Source: Lederbergia citrisecunda (GTDB lineage: Bacteria; Bacillota; Bacilli; Bacillales; Bacillaceae_C). Taken from it: a stretch of 64,000 nucleotides of DNA. Shown in pieces: positions 9,772 to 19,162 of this stretch; position 1 is the first letter of the stretch, and every line of letters begins with the position of its first letter. The position numbers and the translations under genes were made by a program. The stretch lies in assembly GCF_018343695.1 (NCBI RefSeq), contig NZ_JAGYPJ010000001.1:2653992-2717991 (forward strand), read 5' to 3'. Under the pieces are notes generated by a model. It was not told where the DNA came from. It searched no databases and saw only the letters and a program-made list of their open reading frames with translations.

Positions 9772-10043
9772 GTCATTTTCCCCTCTATAATTTAACTATT
9801 CCCCAAAATAAATTATAAGTCTATACACCTTGTTCACCCACATACAGCTACTTTTGAATTTACTTTAATTAACCAAGGAGTTATCTTTGGTTATAATTAG
9901 AGTTATTATGCCTAATTTTTTGGGTATATCATTTCAAGGTGACCCTTAACTTATTCCCTCTACCCTGAAATTCTTCCAACGGGAATATTACTAAAGAGTG
10001 CTATTGCATGACTTCTTTATTACGAACGCCCCATTATGATAAA

Positions 10044-11252
10044 TTATAATGTATCTATTATCTTCTTTCCTTGATTGATATAATTCTTACCTTTAGCAAA
10101 TTCTAAAGCCTTAAAACCAATTAGATATCGTTCTTCTATTTCTAATTTAATTACTTTTTTAAGCATATTACAAATTGTTAAAGGACTATTATCCTTTAAC
10201 ACTAAAACATAGTTTTTATATTCTTCTGGAATACCTGGTAACATCGTAGTTATTAATGGTGTTCCAGAAAGCATGTACTCGAGAGTCTTTGAAGGAAATG
10301 AATATTTTACATATTCATCTTCAGCAGATCGTGCATTAATTAAGAAATCAGCTCCTCTCTGAATTTTTAAAATATCTTCATTCGAAACGAACCCTCTATA
10401 CCTTATCCTTTCATCTATAGTACTAACCTTTTTTAATTCATCTTCATAGTCACCACGGCCATATATTTCAAGTATAATATTTTCATTTTTAACTAACCTA
10501 AAACCCTCAACTATATTCTTTATCCCATACCGTTTCTCTATGGAACCTGTGTAAACTATCTTAAAAAAATCCAAACCTTCGATTCTCTCTTTTTTAATAT
10601 TAGGGTTTATATCTTTTTCATCTATTATACCTTCTATAACTGTACAAGGTTTTTTTGGAGCAAAATCATCTGCAAGATATTTAGTAAGAGCTATGACTTT
10701 TGATGCTTTATTCATTAATATCTTTGAGAAGAGGTATTCTATTTTTCTTAGTTTGGACTTCAAAAAACTTTCTCTTTCACTTCGTACAGATGGTGGATCT
10801 GTCCAAATAGCAATATAATCTATATTGTATAACCTTGATACAATATATCCTATTAACATAAAGGGAAGATGTACAGAATAAACAATTACACCGCCTTTTT
10901 CTTTAATTCTATGATATTTTTTTATGCTATAATAGAGCCCTGAAAAAAATCTTGTGAATATTTTAAGGATGCTTGAATTAATAAAGTAAATTTCAGTTAT
11001 CTCTATTTTTTTATTAAATACATCTACACTCCATTTTTTACTTTTAATTTTCTTCTCGGAAAAAAAGGGATAGTCTGATACTGGTCTTGCTGAGATGTAG
11101 GTATAATTATAAATATCGTGTACTTCCATTCCTTTTATTAAATTCCAATTAAACTTATGAGTTTGAATAGCAGGGAATTTATCAAAACTCATTACACTTT
11201 TCATTTCCTCATCTGGAATAGCAAAGCCTAGAAACAGAAAGTTCTTTCTCAT
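10044..11252 (-). CDS. GT4-like glycosyltransferase
   Basis: A 402-residue GT-B type transferase. The C-terminal half has IVYTGSIEKRYGIKNIVEG and YSFPSKTLEYMLSGTPLI, matching the nucleotide-sugar binding region of GT4 enzymes. The N-terminal region is divergent. Its ATG overlaps the TAA of capG by one base (TAATG), so it is coupled to the UDP-FucNAc synthesis genes. Likely adds a later residue of the repeat. Donor not deducible. Confidence 0.8.
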   Translation of the reverse strand: MRKNFLFLGFAIPDEEMKSVMSFDKFPAIQTHKFNWNLIKGMEVHDIYNYTYISARPVSDYPFFSEKKIKSKKWSVDVFNKKIEITEIYFINSSILKIFTRFFSGLYYSIKKYHRIKEKGGVIVYSVHLPFMLIGYIVSRLYNIDYIAIWTDPPSVRSERESFLKSKLRKIEYLFSKILMNKASKVIALTKYLADDFAPKKPCTVIEGIIDEKDINPNIKKERIEGLDFFKIVYTGSIEKRYGIKNIVEGFRLVKNENIILEIYGRGDYEDELKKVSTIDERIRYRGFVSNEDILKIQRGADFLINARSAEDEYVKYSFPSKTLEYMLSGTPLITTMLPGIPEEYKNYVLVLKDNSPLTICNMLKKVIKLEIEERYLIGFKALEFAKGKNYINQGKKIIDTL

Positions 11253-12379
11253 TATTGTTTACTCCACACTACTCTATTAACATAATCTGTATAAGACAAA
11301 ATAATCCTGAGAACCTTATCAGAAACATTAGGCATACAGTAATCCTCAACAAGCCTTAAGGAATTTTTTTCTTGTAATTCTAATACATTTAGCCCTTGTA
11401 GTATTCTTTCTTTTGTTAAACCAACCATCATAACAGATGCTTCTTCCATAGCCTCTGGTCGTTCATGAGCTTGCCTAATATTTAGTGCTCTAAACCCAAG
11501 AATTGATGATTCTTCACTTATCGTTCCGCTATCACTAAGTACTGCTTTAGCTTTAATTTGCAGTTTTACATAATCATTAAAACCCAAGGGCTTCATAGTT
11601 CTCACTAAAGGATTAAACTCTATTCCTTTTGCCTCAAGCATATTTCTAGTTCTAGGATGTGTACTTACTATAACAGGCATTTTATATTTTTCGGCAACCG
11701 CATTTAAACTATCGACCAAATCTAGGAAGTTACATTCTGAATTGATGTTTTCCTCTCTATGAGCAGATACTACAAAATAGTTTTCTTCCTCTAGATTTAA
11801 CCTCTCTATTACATCCGAATTTTCTATATCATCCTTTCTCGAGTTTAGAACTTCAAACATTGGACTTCCAGTTTTAATAATCCTGTCTGAAGGAAATCCC
11901 TCTTTAAGTAGATATTCTCTTGCAATGTCACTATAAGTTAAATTAATATCTGCAGTATGATCGACAATTTTTCTATTTGTTTCTTCCGGTACTCTCTGAT
12001 CAAAACATCGATTTCCTGCTTCCATGTGAAATATAGGAATCTGCCTTCTTTTTGCTGCTATAGCACATAAACAGCTATTAGTATCACCAAGCACTAAAAA
12101 TGCATCAGGTTTTACTTCTTCCATAATTGGATCTATTTTGACAAGGATATTTCCTATGGTTTCTACTGCCGTTCCAGTAGCAGCATTTAGGAAATAATCT
12201 GGCTTTTTCAAGTTAAAGTCTTTAAAAAATACCTCGTTCAGTTCATAATCATAATTTTGTCCTGTATGAACAAGTATATGTTCAATTGCATTTGATTGTT
12301 CTAATTTATTTATAACAGCCGATAATCTTATAATCTCGGGTCTAGTACCAACGACTGTCATGACTTTTAATTTTTTCAT
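11252..12379 (-). CDS. capG: UDP-N-acetylglucosamine 2-epimerase family (CapG-like)
   Basis: A 375-residue non-hydrolysing 2-epimerase. Visible motifs are VVGTRPEIIRLSAV, HTGQNYDYEL, MEAGNRCFDQRVPEETNR, SAHREENI and SDSGTISEES. WecB/MnaA enzymes make UDP-ManNAc. CapG acts last in the S. aureus CapE-CapF-CapG route and yields UDP-N-acetyl-L-fucosamine. The immediate capE-capF-capG order argues strongly for the CapG role. It follows capF by 3 bp and overlaps the next transferase by one base. Confidence 0.9.
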   Translation of the reverse strand: MKKLKVMTVVGTRPEIIRLSAVINKLEQSNAIEHILVHTGQNYDYELNEVFFKDFNLKKPDYFLNAATGTAVETIGNILVKIDPIMEEVKPDAFLVLGDTNSCLCAIAAKRRQIPIFHMEAGNRCFDQRVPEETNRKIVDHTADINLTYSDIAREYLLKEGFPSDRIIKTGSPMFEVLNSRKDDIENSDVIERLNLEEENYFVVSAHREENINSECNFLDLVDSLNAVAEKYKMPVIVSTHPRTRNMLEAKGIEFNPLVRTMKPLGFNDYVKLQIKAKAVLSDSGTISEESSILGFRALNIRQAHERPEAMEEASVMMVGLTKERILQGLNVLELQEKNSLRLVEDYCMPNVSDKVLRIILSYTDYVNRVVWSKQ

Positions 12380-12382
12380 TAA

Positions 12383-13492
12383 TTATACCTCCTCGAAATA
12401 AGTGTCTGGCTTTTCTGGATCAAAACATTCATTTGCCCACATTACTGTTACAAGGTCACTTTTTCCTACATTTACAATAGAGTGTGTATAACCGGTAGGA
12501 ATATCTACAACCTGCAACTTTTCTCCACTAACTCTATATTCTATAATTTCATCAGAATCTATCTTTCTAAAGCGAATTAAGCCTTCCCCACTAACAACTA
12601 AAAATTTTTCATTTTTAGTATGGTGCCAATGATTTCCTTTCGTTATTCCTGGCATTGATACATTTACAGAAACTTGTCCTCTTTCAGGTGTTCTTATAAA
12701 CTCCGTAAAGGAGCCTCTATGATCGGAATTCATTTTAAGATCATAAGAAAACTGATCCTTTGGTAAAAAGCTTAAGTAAGTACTATAAAGCTTTTTAGTT
12801 AGAGCATCCTCCATATTAGGGATACTTAAGTTTTTCCTACTTTCTTTAAAACTCCTTATAAGGTCCGCTAAATCTCCAAGCTTAATATTATGTGTTACAG
12901 GTACAACACATAAATCATTCTGAACATTAGGTCTTCCTTCTAAAGCTCTAATAAACTCTTCTAATACATCATCTATATAACAAAGATTTAGCTCGGCATC
13001 CGGGTTGTTAATCTGTATATCTAAGCCTCTAGCTATGTTATGACAAAATGTTGCAACTACTGTATTATAGTTTGGTTTACTCCACTTACCGAATAAATTT
13101 GGAAGTCGATATACATATACTTTAGCACCTGTCTCATAATAATAATTTAATAATAAGTCCTCCCCGGCTTTTTTACTTCTTCCATATGGGTTATACTTTT
13201 CTGCTTGAATAGAAGACGTTAAAAGCACAGGGGCATTATTATTATGTTTCCTTAATAATTCTAGTAATTGAGAAGTTAAACCTAAATTACCTTCCATAAA
13301 TTCCTTTTCATCTTTTGGTCGATTAACCCCAGCTAAATGAAAGACAAAATCACATTCTTTTGTATATTTCTCAAGTAGGGAAGTATCGCTTTCCCTTGTA
13401 AACTCAAATATATCGTTATACCCGTTGTTTTTAAGCTCTGCGATAAGGTTTTTTCCCACAAACCCTTTTGCACCTGTAACAAGAATATTCAT
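12383..13492 (-). CDS. capF: CapF-like bifunctional epimerase/reductase with cupin domain
   Basis: 369 residues in two domains, as in S. aureus CapF. The N-terminal SDR domain has TGAKGFVGKNL at the start and YGRSKKAGED (Tyr-x3-Lys) near 130. The C-terminal cupin domain (about 245-369) has the metal-ligand stretch GNHWHHTKNEKFLVV. In CapF the cupin epimerises C3 and the SDR domain reduces C4 of the CapE product. I start at the ATG at 13492 (AAGGGTGG 8 nt upstream) rather than the GTG one codon earlier. Neighbours capE and capG complete the UDP-L-FucNAc pathway. Confidence 0.92.
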   Translation of the reverse strand: MNILVTGAKGFVGKNLIAELKNNGYNDIFEFTRESDTSLLEKYTKECDFVFHLAGVNRPKDEKEFMEGNLGLTSQLLELLRKHNNNAPVLLTSSIQAEKYNPYGRSKKAGEDLLLNYYYETGAKVYVYRLPNLFGKWSKPNYNTVVATFCHNIARGLDIQINNPDAELNLCYIDDVLEEFIRALEGRPNVQNDLCVVPVTHNIKLGDLADLIRSFKESRKNLSIPNMEDALTKKLYSTYLSFLPKDQFSYDLKMNSDHRGSFTEFIRTPERGQVSVNVSMPGITKGNHWHHTKNEKFLVVSGEGLIRFRKIDSDEIIEYRVSGEKLQVVDIPTGYTHSIVNVGKSDLVTVMWANECFDPEKPDTYFEEV

Positions 13493-13506
13493 CACTCATA
13501 CCACCC

Positions 13507-14544
13507 TTAATTCATAACGTGAACTTTTTTATTCCACTCTTTTAATTCATGTCGTACATAATCTAATTCAAGTAGTTTTCCTTTAATTTGTTCAATGCTA
13601 AGGATTTGTGTATTATCCGAATTATACTCTTCTACACTAGTAAGCTTTTGATCTCCCTCTCCAAAATACTTATCATAGTTAAGATCTCTTTGATCGGCGG
13701 GAACTTTATAGAAACCAGGTAAATCTTCTGCCTTTACATATTCCTCTTTGGTAAGAAGTGTTTCATAACGTTTTTCCCCATGGCGGGTTCCAATAATTTT
13801 TATTTCATTATCTGCATTAAATAATTCTTTTACAGCTTGAGCAAGGTCTCCAATAGTGCTAGCTGGGGATTTTTGAACCATAATATCGCCTGCTGCAGCA
13901 TTATGAAATGCAAACACTACTAATTCTACTGCTTCCTCTAAACTCATTAGAAATCTTGTCATATTAGGATCGGTTACCGTTAAGGGCTGACCACTTTTAA
14001 TTTGTTCAATAAATAACGGTATAACCGATCCACGTGAAGCCATAACATTGCCATATCTAGTTCCACAAATTAGTGTCCTATCCGAATCAACAGTTTTCGA
14101 TTTAGCAACAAATACCTTTTCCATCATTGCTTTTGAAATCCCCATCGCATTAATTGGATAAGCTGCTTTATCCGTTGAAAGACAAATTACTTTTTTAACT
14201 CCAAAATCAATTCCAGCAGTTAATACATTATCAGTGCCTATTACATTAGTTTTTACGGCTTCAAGAGGGAAGAACTCGCATGATGGGACCTGCTTTAATG
14301 CCGCTGCATGAAAGATATAGTCCACTCCATGCATAGCATTTTTTACACTAGCTAGATCCCTGACGTCTCCTAGATAAAATTTAAGTTTATCGTTCTTATA
14401 ATGTTTTCGCATATCATCTTGCTTCTTTTCATCGCGGGAAAATATCCTAATTTCTTTTATATCCGTATCTAAGAACCTTTCCATAACAGCATTACCGAAA
14501 GAACCAGTACCACCTGTAATTAATAACGTTTTATCCTTAAACAT
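13507..14544 (-). CDS. capE: UDP-GlcNAc 4,6-dehydratase/5-epimerase (CapE-like)
   Basis: A 345-residue SDR enzyme. It has the cofactor motif TGGTGSFGNAVM at the N-terminus and the atypical active-site stretch NAMGISKAMMEK, in which Met replaces the usual Tyr, as in CapE/FlaA1-type dehydratases. First step of UDP-L-FucNAc synthesis from UDP-GlcNAc. ATG start with GGAGGG 8 nt upstream. The stop is 14 bp before the capF start. Distinct from the 608-residue membrane-bound dehydratase at 20059, which lacks the inverting architecture. Confidence 0.93.
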   Translation of the reverse strand: MFKDKTLLITGGTGSFGNAVMERFLDTDIKEIRIFSRDEKKQDDMRKHYKNDKLKFYLGDVRDLASVKNAMHGVDYIFHAAALKQVPSCEFFPLEAVKTNVIGTDNVLTAGIDFGVKKVICLSTDKAAYPINAMGISKAMMEKVFVAKSKTVDSDRTLICGTRYGNVMASRGSVIPLFIEQIKSGQPLTVTDPNMTRFLMSLEEAVELVVFAFHNAAAGDIMVQKSPASTIGDLAQAVKELFNADNEIKIIGTRHGEKRYETLLTKEEYVKAEDLPGFYKVPADQRDLNYDKYFGEGDQKLTSVEEYNSDNTQILSIEQIKGKLLELDYVRHELKEWNKKVHVMN

Positions 14545-14548
14545 AATT

Positions 14549-15784
14549 TTAACCCTCCAGAGTTTTTCGCATCATTTTGACATATTGTTGAGTACAATGA
14601 TCCTTTGTATATTTTTCAAGGAAAACTTTCCTACAATTCTCTCCCATATAGCTGAGCTTAACTTTATCTTCCAAGAGTTCATTTATAGCACCCACAACTT
14701 TAGAGCTCTCTCCTACCTCCATCGAATAGCCAGCATTATTTTCAGTTAAATCTTTAGCTATATCGGATTCGTTCCCAATAATTGCGATTACCGGTTTACC
14801 AGCCATCATATAACTATAAGTTTTGCTAGGTACAGCTAATCCAGTTAAACCATCCACCAAGCTGACGATGAAACAATCACTGATATTAAGAGCGTCCTGA
14901 AAATCTTGACCGTGTAAAAAATCAAAAACACTAACATTATTTAGGTTTTCCTCTTCTACAATAGTTTTTAACACCCCCATCTTATTACCATGACCTGCAA
15001 AAATAAATTGAACTTTCCTATTATCTTTTAAGTGGCGTATCGTATCAACTATGGTATCGAGATCTTGACATATTCCTAAATTTCCAAAGTAGGATACTAT
15101 AAGATTTCCATCTTTTTTTAGCGGATGGAATAATTTATTTTTAGATGACTCTTCCACATCAGATAATCCTTTATCTTCATACCAATTTGGAATAACCTCT
15201 ATTTGGTGGTCCGATAGTGCTGATCTATGCTTAAGTAGATAAGCCTTCATCTCATTCGAAAGTGCTACTACTTTATCTACATGCTTAAAAATACTTTTAT
15301 TAGCAATTTTCATCATTTTGCTTATTGCACTATCCTTTGAAATAGTGTTTGTAATATAAGCCATTTCGGGGTACACATCATAACTAACAAAGATTACCTT
15401 TGTATCAAAAAATTTGTTAGCAAGTGCCGCAATTAACGGCAAAACAGGTGGATTTGAATAAACAATAATTGTTTTATATTTTCTTAGCTCCCAAAATCGT
15501 AAAGCAACTATAAAGGTAAATGAGAAATAGTTTATTAATCTTCCAATGAAGTTTGTTCGCTTAAGTTGAATATATTTTAATCTTTTTATCTCAATATTCT
15601 CATAAGTCCCTTTCATTGGTATTTCATCAATTTGATTGTACTCTTTGGGATAACCAGATATCGCTCCAACGGTAAATCCAGCTTTACTAAGCGCCAATGC
15701 AGTATCAAAAGGTAGTGTAGCAGAAGAAACATATTCAGGATAAAAGTACTGACATAAAAATAATATATCTTTCTTTTTTTTCAT
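14549..15784 (-). CDS. GT4 glycosyltransferase, probable L-FucNAc transferase (CapL/WbuB-like)
   Basis: A 411-residue GT4 enzyme. The start FLCQYFYPEYVSSATLPFDTA and VVYSNPPVLPLIAALA-like segment (about 100-118) are typical of WbuB/CapL-type fucosaminyltransferases. The C-terminal half has YFGNLGICQDLDTIVD and the sugar-nucleotide site near GLTGLAVPSKTYSYMMAGKP. In S. aureus CapL adds L-FucNAc to lipid-linked D-FucNAc. The position between the capN-like and capE genes matches that role. Its ATG overlaps the preceding TAA by one base. Confidence 0.82.
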   Translation of the reverse strand: MKKKKDILFLCQYFYPEYVSSATLPFDTALALSKAGFTVGAISGYPKEYNQIDEIPMKGTYENIEIKRLKYIQLKRTNFIGRLINYFSFTFIVALRFWELRKYKTIIVYSNPPVLPLIAALANKFFDTKVIFVSYDVYPEMAYITNTISKDSAISKMMKIANKSIFKHVDKVVALSNEMKAYLLKHRSALSDHQIEVIPNWYEDKGLSDVEESSKNKLFHPLKKDGNLIVSYFGNLGICQDLDTIVDTIRHLKDNRKVQFIFAGHGNKMGVLKTIVEEENLNNVSVFDFLHGQDFQDALNISDCFIVSLVDGLTGLAVPSKTYSYMMAGKPVIAIIGNESDIAKDLTENNAGYSMEVGESSKVVGAINELLEDKVKLSYMGENCRKVFLEKYTKDHCTQQYVKMMRKTLEG

Positions 15785-16662
15785 TAAATCTGCTCCCTAC
15801 CTTCAGTGCGTACAATTGACTCTTCGAACGAAACAACCTCATAGTCTATTTTTTTCATATTCATTTTAGTCCCACAGCTTCCTGAGATTCCTATATCATA
15901 GACAAAGGATCCAAATACTTTCCTTAGTGTCCTTGACATTTTAAGGCCTATTGCAAGAGCCCAGTTAAAAACCTTTGATGTTTTAATCTCTTTCCCTTGA
16001 GCCTTTGCGATAAGCCTTACTAAATCAGTAGTATTCACATACTCCTTATTTTGCGGAAAATATATACCACCTTGGTTATTATCAATTATTATCCTTATAA
16101 ATTCAGATAAATTATCAATATATATCATGCTTCGCTTATTATCTATATCAGGAAAAATTGGTAACATTAGAGCCAATCTCGCTAGCCTAACATAGTTCCC
16201 AGGACATCCTTTACCATATACAATCGGTGGACGTAGGATTGCTACATTAAAATCACTAGAATTGATTTCTAATAAAGGCTGTTCAGCTTCATATTTTGAC
16301 TGGGCATAAGTGGTCTTTGGTATTGGCTTAGTATATTTTGTAATAAATCCCGTTTCAGTACCATAAACCCCCATAGTACTTAAAAATATGAATTGCTTTA
16401 CACCTTCTTTTTTCGCTTTCTTAGCTAGCTCTACTGTTAGTTCTTTATTAACTTTAAAGTAATTAGCTGTATCGTTTTCTTTAACATGTACAATTGCTGC
16501 TGTATGGAAAATTACATCATATCCAAAGAACGACTTTTCCTTCCAATGTTCATCTCTTAAACTAATAGCATCTACAGAATACTTATCAGGATATTGTGAA
16601 ATCCATTTTTTAAATGATGTACCTATATAACTATTAACTCCAGTTATTAGTATCTTTTTCAT
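15784..16662 (-). CDS. NAD-dependent sugar 4-reductase (CapN-like SDR)
   Basis: A 292-residue SDR protein with ITGVNSYIGTSF at the N-terminus and active-site YAQSK near residue 125. S. aureus CapN and Pseudomonas WbpV-type enzymes reduce the 4-keto intermediate made by the large 4,6-dehydratase, giving UDP-D-FucNAc or UDP-QuiNAc. Here that dehydratase is the gene at 20059. I start at the ATG at 16662, one base after the upstream TGA and preceded by AGGAGAAGG. The longer frame to 16680 would place the Shine-Dalgarno sequence inside the gene. Confidence 0.82.
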   Translation of the reverse strand: MKKILITGVNSYIGTSFKKWISQYPDKYSVDAISLRDEHWKEKSFFGYDVIFHTAAIVHVKENDTANYFKVNKELTVELAKKAKKEGVKQFIFLSTMGVYGTETGFITKYTKPIPKTTYAQSKYEAEQPLLEINSSDFNVAILRPPIVYGKGCPGNYVRLARLALMLPIFPDIDNKRSMIYIDNLSEFIRIIIDNNQGGIYFPQNKEYVNTTDLVRLIAKAQGKEIKTSKVFNWALAIGLKMSRTLRKVFGSFVYDIGISGSCGTKMNMKKIDYEVVSFEESIVRTEGREQI

Positions 16663-16663
16663 T

Positions 16664-17317
16664 TCAAACCTTCTCCTCATTAGTAGATGCTACTTCTACA
16701 GTTCCTAAATTAATTTCTACCAAATACGTGTTAACATATCTATCTTCGCCAAATAACACAACACCAACAGTCCTAATAATTATTTTCAGATCAAGTAACA
16801 AGCTATAATGCTCTACATAATAAACATCAAACTTATAACGGTCTCCTAAAGAAAGATATATATTACCACTTACTTGAGCTAATCCTGTCATACCTGGATT
16901 CATATCAAGCCTTTTAGAAATTTCTTCAGTATAATCAGCTAGTGATGCTATTCGTTCAGGTCTTGGACCAACAAGGCTCATTTCACCTTTTAATACATTT
17001 AATACTTGAGGAATTTCATCTATTTTACTTCTTCTAAGAAACTTTCCAACGGCTGTGACACGGTCATCATCTTTCATTACTTCTTGTCCTTTAACCATTT
17101 TTTCTGAACCCGGTCTCATCGTTCTAAATTTATAGACTTTAAAGATTTTCTTATTTAACCCTGGTCTATCTTGTAAGAAAAACACCGGGCCAGGAGATGT
17201 AACCTTGATTAAAATTGCAATTAATATCCATATTGGAAGAAATGGAATAAGAACTATTAACGAAACTACAACATCAAATAAACGTTTAATTATTTTTTGA
17301 AATTTCTTATCCTTCAT
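16664..17317 (-). CDS. undecaprenyl-phosphate sugar-1-phosphate transferase (CapM/PglC-like)
   Basis: A 217-residue monotopic or bitopic phosphoglycosyltransferase. One N-terminal hydrophobic helix (about 12-36) is followed by KVTSPGPVFFLQDRPG, FKVYKFRTM, FLRRSKIDEIPQVLNVLKGEMSLVGPRPE and NPGMTGLAQV, all hallmarks of the bacterial sugar transferase family. It starts the repeat unit by linking a sugar-1-phosphate (predicted D-FucNAc-1-P) to undecaprenyl phosphate. Short PglC-type enzymes are this length. AGAGGT precedes the ATG. Lies 3 bp after the formyltransferase. Confidence 0.93.
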   Translation of the reverse strand: MKDKKFQKIIKRLFDVVVSLIVLIPFLPIWILIAILIKVTSPGPVFFLQDRPGLNKKIFKVYKFRTMRPGSEKMVKGQEVMKDDDRVTAVGKFLRRSKIDEIPQVLNVLKGEMSLVGPRPERIASLADYTEEISKRLDMNPGMTGLAQVSGNIYLSLGDRYKFDVYYVEHYSLLLDLKIIIRTVGVVLFGEDRYVNTYLVEINLGTVEVASTNEEKV

Positions 17318-17319
17318 GA

Positions 17320-18141
17320 CTATACCTCTACCTCATAATCAATAGGAATTAAATATCCATCAATAAGTTTTATAGGCCCATCATCTTTATTTGTTTTAGC
17401 AGACCAAATTCTGTATGCTTTATCTCCATCTTTGTAAAAAGCACCTGGGTAGGGATGTGTAACTGCTCTTACTAACTTATCTGCTTCGTCCATATTCATA
17501 CTGTTTAAAAGTTCGCCATCTTCAGGTTTTCTTCCAGGCCACTCTGTAGCCAATTCTTCAGTTTGTTTCATAAGTGTAATATTGTTATTAACAATATCAT
17601 TCCAGTACTTCGAAATTAGTGTAACGTGCATATCATCAACGTCTTGATAAAGTTCTGTTGCTGTAGTGTTCTGATCTAGTTTAATAATCCCTTGACCGAT
17701 AATATAACCGGTATCTACACCTTCATCCAACTTAAACATAGTTACACCAGTTTCTTCTAACCCCTTGATAATTGCCCATGGTATTGCCGCTCTCCCTCTT
17801 CCGATTGGTAATAAGGTAGGGTGCATACCGATACAGCCATAAGTCGGAGTTTCAAGTACATCTTTCTTAGCAATTTGAGACCAACCAATAATAAACAACC
17901 AATCAATCTGGTATTCCTTTAAAGCAGAAAGAACCTCTTGATCGTTGATATTATCAATCTTCAATAGAGGTGCATTATGTTCATTTGCAATATTATCTAA
18001 ATAGATTCTTCCAGACTTATTCATAGCTTTTGCATCTTTAAGGGTAATTAGTAAGTCCAGATTCCCACCAATACGGTAGATTTCTTCAATACAACTTAGC
18101 CCTAACTGAACGCAAGTTGCAAATGCAATTCTCTTCTTCAA
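17320..18141 (-). CDS. sugar N-formyltransferase-like protein
   Basis: A 273-residue protein of the methionyl-tRNA formyltransferase fold, using 10-formyl-tetrahydrofolate. It has IGMHPTLLPIGRGRAAIPWA (about 104-123) and DEGVDTGYII (about 139-148). His107 and Asp143 match the catalytic His and Asp of formyltransferases. The usual Asn two residues before the His is Gly105, which may be a subfamily feature. Its location between a PIG-L deacetylase and the initiating transferase argues for N-formylation of a capsule amino sugar rather than of tRNA. TTG start with AAGGGTGG 6 nt upstream; the overlapping ATG is out of frame and stops after two codons. Confidence 0.8.
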   Translation of the reverse strand: MKKRIAFATCVQLGLSCIEEIYRIGGNLDLLITLKDAKAMNKSGRIYLDNIANEHNAPLLKIDNINDQEVLSALKEYQIDWLFIIGWSQIAKKDVLETPTYGCIGMHPTLLPIGRGRAAIPWAIIKGLEETGVTMFKLDEGVDTGYIIGQGIIKLDQNTTATELYQDVDDMHVTLISKYWNDIVNNNITLMKQTEELATEWPGRKPEDGELLNSMNMDEADKLVRAVTHPYPGAFYKDGDKAYRIWSAKTNKDDGPIKLIDGYLIPIDYEVEV

Positions 18142-18163
18142 CGCATTCCACCCTTTCTACTTT

Positions 18164-18844
18164 CTAAAATCCACGTCTAAATACACTTTCAAAGGCTTCC
18201 GCATAAACCATTCCTGATTGTCCACCCCGGTAAGCTGCCAGACCTTTGATTGCTTCCTTACTTCTAGGATGTGGATAATCTCTCATAACTCCACGATATT
18301 GTGCTAAAGCTTCTATTTTTTTATCAATTCCATTTTCACCGACCTCAATAAAGGTATTTGGTGAAAACTGTTTAAAGGTTTTGTTCAAACCCCATTCCGT
18401 AGACGATGGTATCTCCATAAAAAGAAGCTCTTTTAGCGGTGGTACATCATCTCTCCTTTGGAATAATCTAACTGCAGCTTGACACGCGAGGGAAGTGTGT
18501 AAATGATCATTATTTAAATCTGCCGGATGATGAGTAAAGACAACCTCAGCATTTGTTTCAATAATGGCTTTTTCAATAAATTGAACAACTTTTAAATGTG
18601 GTACATTATTTAGTTCAATATTTGGAAAGTCACCAGTAATAATTCTATCAACACCTAAAATACTCATTGAAGTTTTTACATCTTCATTTAGTTCATCCGT
18701 AGCAGGACGGAAGTTCCTAGCATTCACTTCTCCAGATAGAATACAGACATTAACTGAATGCCCTTCTTGAGCAAGCTTATACATTGTAGAACCTGCTCCT
18801 AAAACCTCATCATCTGGATGTGCAACAACAACTAAATATGACAT
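18164..18844 (-). CDS. PIG-L family N-acetyl sugar deacetylase
   Basis: 226 residues. The N-terminal VVAHPDDEVLGAGSTM holds the AHPDDE zinc/catalytic motif. THHPADLNNDHLHTS (about 113-127) supplies the further metal-binding His residues. Family members remove N-acetyl groups from GlcNAc-type substrates. It is first in its block, 22 bp before the formyltransferase, and I infer the pair swaps an acetyl for a formyl group on one sugar. ATG start with GAGGTT 9 nt upstream. Confidence 0.85.
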   Translation of the reverse strand: MSYLVVVAHPDDEVLGAGSTMYKLAQEGHSVNVCILSGEVNARNFRPATDELNEDVKTSMSILGVDRIITGDFPNIELNNVPHLKVVQFIEKAIIETNAEVVFTHHPADLNNDHLHTSLACQAAVRLFQRRDDVPPLKELLFMEIPSSTEWGLNKTFKQFSPNTFIEVGENGIDKKIEALAQYRGVMRDYPHPRSKEAIKGLAAYRGGQSGMVYAEAFESVFRRGF

Positions 18845-19100
18845 ATGATTGAACCTCGCTTGTTTTTTATTCTCAACTCTTGCAATCTATTAATTTGCCA
18901 TTAAACAACTTTTTTAGTTAACTAAGACTTAATTGAAAAAAGTTTTCTCTGTTTCCGCAACCAACGACTAAACTACTAATTTTCAATTACTTCGATTACC
19001 TTCGTCAAACATCTTTTCATTCAATTAAGCAAATACAAAGTAGATATTTACCTTTTGATCAATTTTTATAGCGTTTCTTTCCCATGTTCCAATACAACCC
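18845..19100. other. leader region upstream of the deacetylase gene
   Basis: No gene. A 12-bp perfect palindrome TTAGTTAACTAA lies at 18914-18925 and could be an operator. A promoter for the downstream block is expected here, because a terminator lies just upstream, but I see no convincing -35/-10 pair. Confidence 0.4.
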
Positions 19101-19150
19101 AAAAAAGCCCCGCCCATATCTTACCTATGTAATGAATATGGACAGGGCTT
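19101..19150 (-). terminator. intrinsic terminator downstream of galU
   Basis: On the minus strand AAGCCC-x-G-x-CCATAT type arms (15 positions, two mismatches) around a 16-nt loop are followed by CTTTTTT. It sits 13 bp after the galU stop and splits the capsule locus in two transcription blocks unless it is read through. Confidence 0.85.
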
Positions 19151-19162
19151 ACTCATCCTAGC

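Noticed and set aside
17320-18141. methionyl-tRNA formyltransferase (fmt)
   Set aside because: It is shorter than Fmt, lacks the C-terminal tRNA-binding region, and sits among sugar genes rather than next to def or translation genes.
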